The position numbers and the translations under genes were made by a program. A DNA stretch of 64,000 nt from assembly GCF_000203815.1 (NCBI RefSeq), contig NW_004457729.1, positions 2,294,674-2,358,673 of the forward strand, written 5' to 3'. Source of the DNA: Cavenderia fasciculata. Its lineage: Eukaryota > Evosea > Eumycetozoa > Acytosteliales > Cavenderiaceae. The notes beneath the pieces were generated by a model that did not search any database, was not told the origin of the DNA, and saw nothing but the letters and a program-made list of their open reading frames with translations. Below are positions 57,576 to 64,000 of the stretch, piece after piece (the first letter of the stretch is position 1; each line of letters opens with the position of its first letter).

Positions 57576-57946
57576 GTTATCTTAAGACTTAAACCAAGAT
57601 TGTATAATTTACACAAAAAAATTGTGAAAATTTTCAATGTTTAAATCTATAGTTATCTATTAAACATGAGTGGTACTGGTATTTTGAACAATACCACTCA
57701 TGATTCGGCGCGTGTGTCAGTACAACCAATAGATGGAACAATTTGAATCGATGAAATGTAGATTTTTCACAATGGGACAAAGATCTTCTGATGAAAAAGA
57801 TGGAAATATCTTGTGAAATTAATTTTTAATTAATTTTAAAAAAAAAAACAATAGTGTGATGGAATGGGTTAATAGTTGTTGTTCAATATTTAAAAGATAA
57901 AGAAGAGGGTTATAATTAATTATAATTATAATTTAAATTTAAATAA

Positions 57947-60305
57947 ATGGCCCATCTTATCGAATCGTTATCAATAGAACAAAGAGTAGTAAGTGAATCA
58001 GATCTCGATGAATTAACATGTTCGATATGTTTATCGTTGATGACTGCACCCATCAAACAATGTACATTTGGTCATCTTGGTTGCGAGAGTTGTTTGGACA
58101 AGGTTGCAGAGACAACAGGTACCTGTCCACAATGTAGAACACCCATTTCAAATGGAAGATTATCAAGATCACTTATTGCTGCCAATATGTTATCATTACT
58201 AAAGGTAAAATAAAATAATCAAATCATGCCCTAAATTTATATACAACAAATTAATTGTATCTTTTCATCATCATCATCATCCTCTTCTTTTTCTTTTTTT
58301 TAGGTACATTGTGAAAATCATTTTAAATATAATAATGAACAAAAGAAATGGGAAAAGGACGCAAAAGGATGTCAAGAGATTATAACCGTAGCAACATCAA
58401 TTGATCACAAATTGTTTTGTAAATATAATCTTTTAAAATGTAAACATCAACGTTGCAATGTAGAAGTGTTAAAAGATGATATGCCCGGTCATCTTGCACA
58501 ATGTATATACCAAGAAAAGATATCATGTCCATTTGGTGATTATATCTGTAGTTTCAAGGGAACAAAGAGACAAGTCGATCAACATATTCAAAATGAATTA
58601 TCGATGCATATTCAAATCAACAATCAAAAAGTAGAAACCCAAATAGGAGCATTAAAACTCCAATTTAACAAATCCATAGAATCAATCAAGGTAAATCTAA
58701 TCTATGAGATTATCCAGTATATATCAATTAAAAAACTAACAACATTTAATTATTTAGGAATTACACAATCAACAAATAGAATCACTAAAACTGCAATTCC
58801 AATCTCTTGAAATCCAATCACTTTCACAAAAAATGGAATCACAATTTGAAATTGCCAACGTATGAATATTATATTAATTCATTCATTGTCTACAATTATG
58901 TCAAATTAGTTATTAATATTTAATATATAGGAATCATACAAACAAAAAATGGAATTACAACTTGCTAGATCAATTGAAATTGCAAATGTAAGATTATCCA
59001 CGCTATCCAAAATTGCACTATATTAATTAATTATATTAATTTTGTTTTTTTTAATAGGAAACCAATAAACAAAAAATGGAATATCAAATGCAGGTACTAA
59101 AACAAAAAATGGAATTACAACTTGAACAATCTATTAAAACTTTTAATGTAAGAAAGAATATCAATCATCATCTAATATCAAAATTGTAAACTATTAATTA
59201 TTAAATTTTTTTTTTTAATAGGAAAGCAATAAACAAAAAATGGAATCTCAATTGCGATCACTAAAACAAAAAATGGAATCACAATTTCAATCAAAATTAG
59301 ATAGATACAAAAACTCTATAATGGTAATTAATGTGCAATAATATTAATTTAACAAAATTAATTTTATTTCTTTTATTTATAGGAATCAAACAAAAATTAT
59401 GTAGATGAAAAGATTTGGGGACTAGTACGTAAAAAGATTTTTAATCAAAGAGATATATATTTATATTAATATTTAACTTTACCCATATTATTATTAGGCC
59501 GATCCAGGTCTTGGCCATTACGAAGTATCTCAAATGGTTCGAAAATACAAGTTAAAAGCAAAGGTATGCAAAATTATTTAAACATGTCAAGGGTTCAAGA
59601 GTATTTAAATTATGATATCATTATTTATTTTAGGAAATGGTTAAACATTTACCTGTACATTTTGAATGGCAAATCCAAAACTTTTTGAGCAAATTCAAAT
59701 CCAAAACCGACGAGCGTTCTGATTATTTTCAAATGGGTGGATTCAAGTGGTACATTTCTTCGTATATGGACAATAATGATGATGGTGATTCTGATCATGG
59801 TTATGATGATGATGATGATGATGATTATGATTATCATTATGATTTTCGACATGGTAATGGAGGTAATTATAATGGTAACAAAGAGTTGGGATTTTATGTT
59901 TTTTTAAAAAATAACCATTCTAAATTGGTCAAGGTCAATTTTTCCTTGGAAATACAATTTCCTTATGAACCAACCTACTCTGAAAAGTTTACCAATAGTT
60001 TTGGCCATGGTAACAATAATGGTTTTGGATCAAGTATTAGTGCAAGTACCTATTTGAATTGTATTACCGACGATGATTCTGTCACCATTACCTTTAAAGG
60101 TAATGTGGTAGAAGTGAAAGAATACCATGGACCAGACCTAGATCCCGATGAAGATGAAGATGATGATGAAGATGATGAAGATGAAGATGAAGATGAAGAT
60201 GAAGATGAAGATGAAGATGAAGATGATGATGATGATGAAGATGATGAAGATGATGATGATGATGAAGATGATGAATATGAAGATTATGATGATTATATGG
60301 ATTAG
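57947..60305 (+). CDS. TRAF-like RING/MATH protein
   Basis: Nine exons (57947-58204, 58304-58690, 58758-58859, 58931-58987, 59058-59147, 59222-59323, 59383-59424, 59498-59563, 59634-60305), all meeting in phase 0, give 591 residues. A RING finger lies at about 24-66 (CSICLSLMTAPIKQC...CESCLDK...CPQCRTP), then TRAF-type zinc fingers (CKHQRCNVEVLKDDMPGHLA; CPFGDYICSF). A coiled coil from exons 3-7 follows, then a MATH/TRAF domain (FEWQIQNFLSKFKS; LGFYVFLKNNHSKLVKVNFS; NCITDDDSVTITFKGNVV). The tail is a long Asp/Glu run. This layout is that of dictyostelid TRAF-family E3 ligases; targets unknown. Exons 4-7 are near copies of one coiled-coil unit. A His/Asp-rich insert interrupts the MATH domain. 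Confidence 0.85.
60149..60300 (+). repeat. GATGAA/GATGAT repeat coding an acidic tail
   Basis: About 150 bp of GATGAAGATGAA and GATGAT units at the end of the TRAF-like gene encode roughly 48 consecutive acidic residues with a few Tyr. The antisense frame is a spurious Ile/Phe ORF. Slippage-prone; length may vary between strains. Confidence 0.9.
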
Positions 60306-60432
60306 AAATAATTTACTATTTAATAAAAAACAAAAATTTTTAGTGATCTTCTTCAAATTTGGTTGTCTTTTTAAAACTGACCCAATGTGTCAAGTTTGAT
60401 CGCCATCACATTATTATTAATTAAAAAGAGAG

Positions 60433-61958
60433 ATGAAACATCAAGAAGATCAATTAGAGATTATAGTAAACAAAGTATTAGATAAAGCATCAAACTATTT
60501 ATCTACATTTACTAGAAAGGATCTCATTGTTTGTGGTTTAATTACTGCTGTCTCTTTGGGTTTTGGTGGTATGTTGAAACATACGATCATTGATCAAATA
60601 ATTCACTACTAAATCAAGATCTATCTATATCTTTCCTCATTTCTAGTCAATCATCTTGAACCATTAGCAATATCAAGACACTTTCTTGCAAATCAAGAAT
60701 CAATCAATACGATCAAAGGATTGGAAAGATGGAGTCGTAGAAACACATTAGAGATTGATCCAGAGTCTAAACAAAAGATATCACTCTTGTTGCATGCTAC
60801 ACGTAACAATCAAGGATTGGCACGTCAACTTGCAACCACCGATATAGTTGAAGACCTCATTGCAATCATGTTAAACACACAAAAAACAATGGATAGAGCT
60901 ATTCAATCTCAAGGTGGTCTCGACACTAAAGAAGTTGTTGTATTTTATATCAATATCATTACTGGTGTTGTTGGTTTTTGTACTGAAATGTTATCTTTTA
61001 TTTTATTAGAATGTAAATATATATATATAAAATAATCTTTATTATTTTGTATTAATATCTTTTTGTCTATTTCTTTATAGTTAAAAATGTAGATGAAATA
61101 CCAATGGATAAATTAATTACAGTTATAACCAATCCAAACATTTATCCATTAAATGCCAATTTGGCACAATCAATGACAGGTTTCATTGAAAAGAATGCAA
61201 AAGCTAGAATGATATTGGCAAGTTATCCACAAGTGCTTAGGGCATTTGAACAATTTAGAACAAACCATATCATTCAAATTGACTTGGCCATTCGATACTT
61301 GGCCAATTCAGCCATACAATTGGAAGACTTTGAAGAAATCTATGGTTCCGACCAAGAGCTAAAGAATTTTGTTTTGAAAAACAAGAGTATTTGGTGTCGA
61401 ATCATACCACGTCCCATTCTATCAAACATCTATCAACAATTTGATATTGGAGGTATACTATTGGATGTTGCCATGTTTACAAGTGGTTACCAATTGAAAT
61501 GGATTCGATCACCCGTTACATTGGCACTCTGTAACCAACACAGCTTTGCATTGCTGTCTGATAAAATTGCACATTCCATTGCATACCGATTTGCAAACTC
61601 TGGCTTTTTTGTCATTTTCCCAGCCCTCCTATTTTCTTCCTATTATCTATCACTTTATCTTTTAAATGGTCGGTCCATTAAACCTATCTGTTTCTTTACC
61701 CTTGCCAATTTTATTACTACTCAATATTATACATTTAAAACTCAATCAAAAGCTACTAAACATTTACAAGTATGATATAAAAAAAAAAAAAAAAAGAAAA
61801 AAGAAATAGAAGAAGATCTTTTATTTTACTTACACTATCTCTATCTCTTTATCTATCTTTAGTCACCAATGTTTAAAAGATTTATAGATTCTGTTGAAAA
61901 AAAGGGAGGTGAAACACAAACACCAACACCAACGTTGACAACAAACGAGATTAACTAA
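60433..61958 (+). CDS. Membrane-associated helical-repeat protein, unknown
   Basis: Four exons (60433-60568, 60647-61012, 61081-61769, 61863-61958) join in frame to 428 residues. A hydrophobic segment near the N-terminus (DLIVCGLITAVSLGFGV, about 31-47) is followed by helical, armadillo-like segments (SLLLHATRNNQGLARQLATT; VEDLIAIMLNTQKTM; NLAQSMTGFIEKNAKARMIL) and then two or three hydrophobic segments near the C-terminus (FFVIFPALLFSSYYLSLYLL; ICFFTLANFITTQYYTF). There is no signal peptide of standard form. The layout, an N-terminal anchor plus helical repeat domain, fits an organelle outer-membrane or ER protein, but no catalytic motif is seen. I do not recognise the family. All splice junctions use GTATGT/GTAAAT/GTATGA donors and TAG or AG acceptors. 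Confidence 0.72.
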
Positions 61959-62319
61959 ATTAATTTACTGTTATAACTATATAGTTTTTTGTTTGTTGAT
62001 TAAACAAAAATAAATTAAAAAAAAAAAAAAAAAAGAAAACTTTTCTTTTCGCAATTTCGATCATTGAAAAAAATCTACACCGCACAGCCACTTGTGTGGC
62101 TTTTTTTTGTTATTGTAAAAAAAAAAATTTTGTTGATTTTTTTTTCAGCACTCTTGCTGATCATCACTTTGATTTTTTGAATGAGGCTCACTTTATTATC
62201 CTCATCTTTTGTTGTTTTATCTACATTTTTAATATTTATTAAATCACTATACCTCCTCCCTCTTCCTCCTTTTTTGTTGTAACATAGATCATTTCACCCC
62301 AATAAACAAATATTAAAAG
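61959..62319. other. Intergenic with terminator-like hairpin, 0.36 kb
   Basis: 3' side of the membrane-protein gene and promoter of arp3. Poly-A run at 62017-62035, then a compact hairpin with a T-tract (62086-62108, listed separately), T-rich DNA and a CCTCCTCCCTC stretch just before the Arp3 5' UTR. Confidence 0.4.
62086..62108 (+). other. GC hairpin followed by a T-run
   Basis: AGCCAC and GTGGCT form a perfect 6-bp stem around TTGT and are followed at once by eight T. It looks like an intrinsic terminator or the end of a Pol III transcript. No RNA gene is recognised immediately upstream, so its role is open. Confidence 0.5.
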
Positions 62320-63919
62320 ATGAGTCTTTCTGGATTACCTGCTGTAGTTATCGATAATGGTACAGGGTAATTATCAATCAATCAATCAAACAGAGAGATA
62401 TATAGAGAGAGAGTTAAAAGTAATAGTAATCACAGTAGTAGTAGTAGAGTAGTAGTTAGTAGTAGATATATAGACAGCACTATATATATATATAAGATAG
62501 ATACATACAGATATGATAAAAAAGAGATATCATACCACTACGATATATGATTACTTTTACCTTGGTTTCTCTCTTTCTCTCTCTTTCCTCCTTATCATTT
62601 TATCTAATCATCTTTTACTTTTCTTTAATTTACATTTTTAGTTATACAAAGATGGGTTATGCTGGTAACGATGATCCAAGCTTTATTATCCCATCAACCA
62701 TTGCCACTCATGAATCAAAGGGAAAGCAAACTGCTGCCTCTATGAAAAAGGGTGTTGAAGATTTGGACTTTTTCATTGGTGATGAAGCCAAGGCCAACGA
62801 AAAGACCTACGACATTAACAACCCAATTCGTCATGGTCAAATCCAAAACTGGACTCATATGGAACAATATTGGGAACACTGTATCTTTAAATATTTACGT
62901 TGTGAACCAGAAGATCATTATTTCCTTTTGGTATGATAGATATATATAATTTATATATATTTCCTATTTCTCTAATTTATTTATTTTCTACTCTTTAGAC
63001 TGAACCACCTCTTAATGCACCAGAAAATCGTGAATTCACAGCTGAGATTATGTTTGAAACTTTCAATGTCCCAGGTTTATATATTGCAGTTCAAGCCGTA
63101 TTGGCCCTTGCCGCTTCATGGACATCAAAGAATGTAACTGAAAGAACCTTGACTGGTACAGTCGTCGATTCTGGTGATGGTGTTACTCACATTATTCCAG
63201 TGTCTGAAGGTTACGTCATTGGTAGCTCAATCAAGCACATCCCAATCGCCGGTAGAGATATCACTGGTTTTGTTCAACAAATCATGAGAGAACGTGAACC
63301 AACCATCCCACCAGCCGAATCACTCGAGATTGCCAAGCGTGTCAAGGAGCAATACTCGTACGTATGCCCAGATCTCGTCAAAGAGTTCACCAAATACGAT
63401 AGTGATCCAAGCAAGTGGTTCAAGACCATCAACACTCAAGATGCCGTCAGCAAGAGACCATACAGCTACGATGTTGGTTACGAACGTTTCCTCGGCCCAG
63501 AAATCTTCTTTAACCCAGAGATTATCTCGTCTGACTTTTTGACCCCACTCCCAAAGGTCGTCGACGACACTGTCCAATCGTGCCCAATCGATTGTCGTAG
63601 AGGTCTCTACAAGAACATCGTCTTGTCTGGTGGTTCCACCATGTTTAAGGACTTTGGCAAGCGTTTGCAACGTGACATTAAGCGTTCTGTCGACTACCGT
63701 ATCAAGCGTTCCGAAGAACTCTCTGGCGGTAAGCTCAAGGCTGTCCCACTCGAAGTCAACGTCATCTCTCACAACATGCAACGTTATGCTGTCTGGTTTG
63801 GTGGTTCTATGCTTGCCTCGACCCCAGAATTCTACAATGTCTGTCACACCAAGGCCAAATACGACGAAATCGGTCCATCCATCTGTCGTTATAATCCAGT
63901 TTTCGGAACCATGGGTTAA
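62320..63919 (+). CDS. arpC: Actin-related protein 3 (Arp2/3 complex)
   Basis: Three exons (62320-62366, 62642-62930, 62999-63919) join in frame to 418 residues, exactly the usual Arp3 length. The nucleotide-binding cleft is intact: [18 protein letters not shown] (phosphate 1) and [20 protein letters not shown] (phosphate 2), with the adenosine loop [19 protein letters not shown]. Arp3-specific parts include [28 protein letters not shown] and the C-terminus [12 protein letters not shown]. Arp3 with Arp2 mimics an actin dimer and nucleates branched filaments downstream of Scar/WASP and Rac. The first intron, 275 bp, is the longest in the gene and follows a 47-nt exon that ends within the Gly codon of NGTG. 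Exon 3 uses many C-ending codons, typical of high expression. Confidence 0.97.
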
Positions 63920-64000
63920 AAATGGTCAATCTTCAAAAAGAAAAAGGAAACACTTGGAAAACAAGAGAACAAAAAAGTTTGTGCTTTGAAAAAAGTAGGA

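Larger units (their letters stand above)
56965..57946. other. tRNA-fragment cluster and intergenic DNA, 1.0 kb
   Basis: Contains four degenerate tRNA-Phe-like fragments (57054-57112, 57235-57256, 57410-57429, 57556-57575) separated by AT-rich DNA, then a mildly less AT-rich part at 57660-57800 with an AGTGGTA...TACCACT inverted pair near 57670-57702. The right end is the promoter of the TRAF-like gene. Two short open frames here overlap the tRNA fragments and are not genes. Confidence 0.5.

Noticed and set aside
60138-60399. Met/Lys and Ile/Phe ORFs at the end of the TRAF-like gene
   Set aside because: Other frames of the GATGAA repeat; no start context or homology expected.
63320-63847. 175-residue minus-strand ORF
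   Set aside because: Antisense of the C-rich Arp3 exon 3; frame openness follows from codon bias.
1-64000. CRISPR arrays, operons, bacterial promoters or ribosome-binding sites
   Set aside because: The DNA is eukaryotic with spliceosomal introns; the regular repeats seen are trinucleotide or coiled-coil repeats, not spacer arrays.

Overview
The window is eukaryotic nuclear DNA from a social amoeba (dictyostelid). The signs are AT-rich short introns with GTAAGT/GTATGT donors and TTTAG acceptors, mostly TAA stops, long AAT/CAA-encoded Asn/Gln/Thr runs inside otherwise conserved proteins, and families typical of this group (FNIP-type repeats, MAP-kinase phosphatases with leucine-rich repeats, TRAF-like RING proteins, Rac and Rab relatives). 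Coding DNA is not extremely AT-rich, so a Cavenderia- or Heterostelium-like species fits better than D. discoideum. That species guess is inference.

Layout. 1-8 kb: 3' end of a CDK5RAP1-type tRNA methylthiotransferase, palmitoyl-protein thioesterase 1, a visibly broken nucleotidyltransferase-like family gene, and a ChAPs-family Golgi cargo adaptor. 9-27 kb: LRR-phosphatase (MPL type), a dictyostelid family gene of unknown role, a Sel1-repeat protein, a 1966-residue CENP-E-like kinesin, an F-box-like protein, and a family A DNA polymerase of the theta/nu kind. 27-34.5 kb: gene-poor stretch with a 53-residue membrane ORF, an inverted duplication, a frame-broken gene remnant and a BTB/BACK/discoidin-like protein. 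34.5-43 kb: Rab-like GTPase, Golgi type II sulfotransferase, a GC-rich island of unknown origin, a multi-pass membrane protein, cytosolic NADP-isocitrate dehydrogenase and POLE3 histone-fold protein. 43-56.6 kb: FNIP-type protein, MsrB, Clp1, a secreted aspartic protease, an atypical Rac, a TPR-SET-MYND protein and a surface glycoprotein. 56.6-64 kb: tRNA-Phe(GAA) surrounded by five tRNA-derived fragments, a TRAF-like RING/MATH protein built from duplicated coiled-coil exons, an unknown membrane protein and Arp3.

There are no operons; genes are single units. Several convergent pairs are extremely tight (21 bp between the F-box-like gene and the polymerase; 52 bp between CDK5RAP1 and PPT1), so their 3' UTRs must overlap. 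Cell-biology themes recur: cytoskeleton (Arp3, Rac, kinesin), endomembrane (ChAPs, Rab, PPT1, aspartic protease, sulfotransferase) and RNA/DNA maintenance (CDK5RAP1, Clp1, POLE3, PolA).

Most notable observations: a Rac protein lacking both residues needed for GTP hydrolysis (positions equivalent to Gly12 and Gln61) whose gene contains 8-nt and 24-nt exons; tandem duplicated phase-0 coiled-coil exons in the TRAF-like gene; a cluster of partial tRNA-Phe copies; a GC-rich island with no recognisable gene; and two genes with reading-frame damage. Exon coordinates were derived by hand from splice signals and frame continuity.
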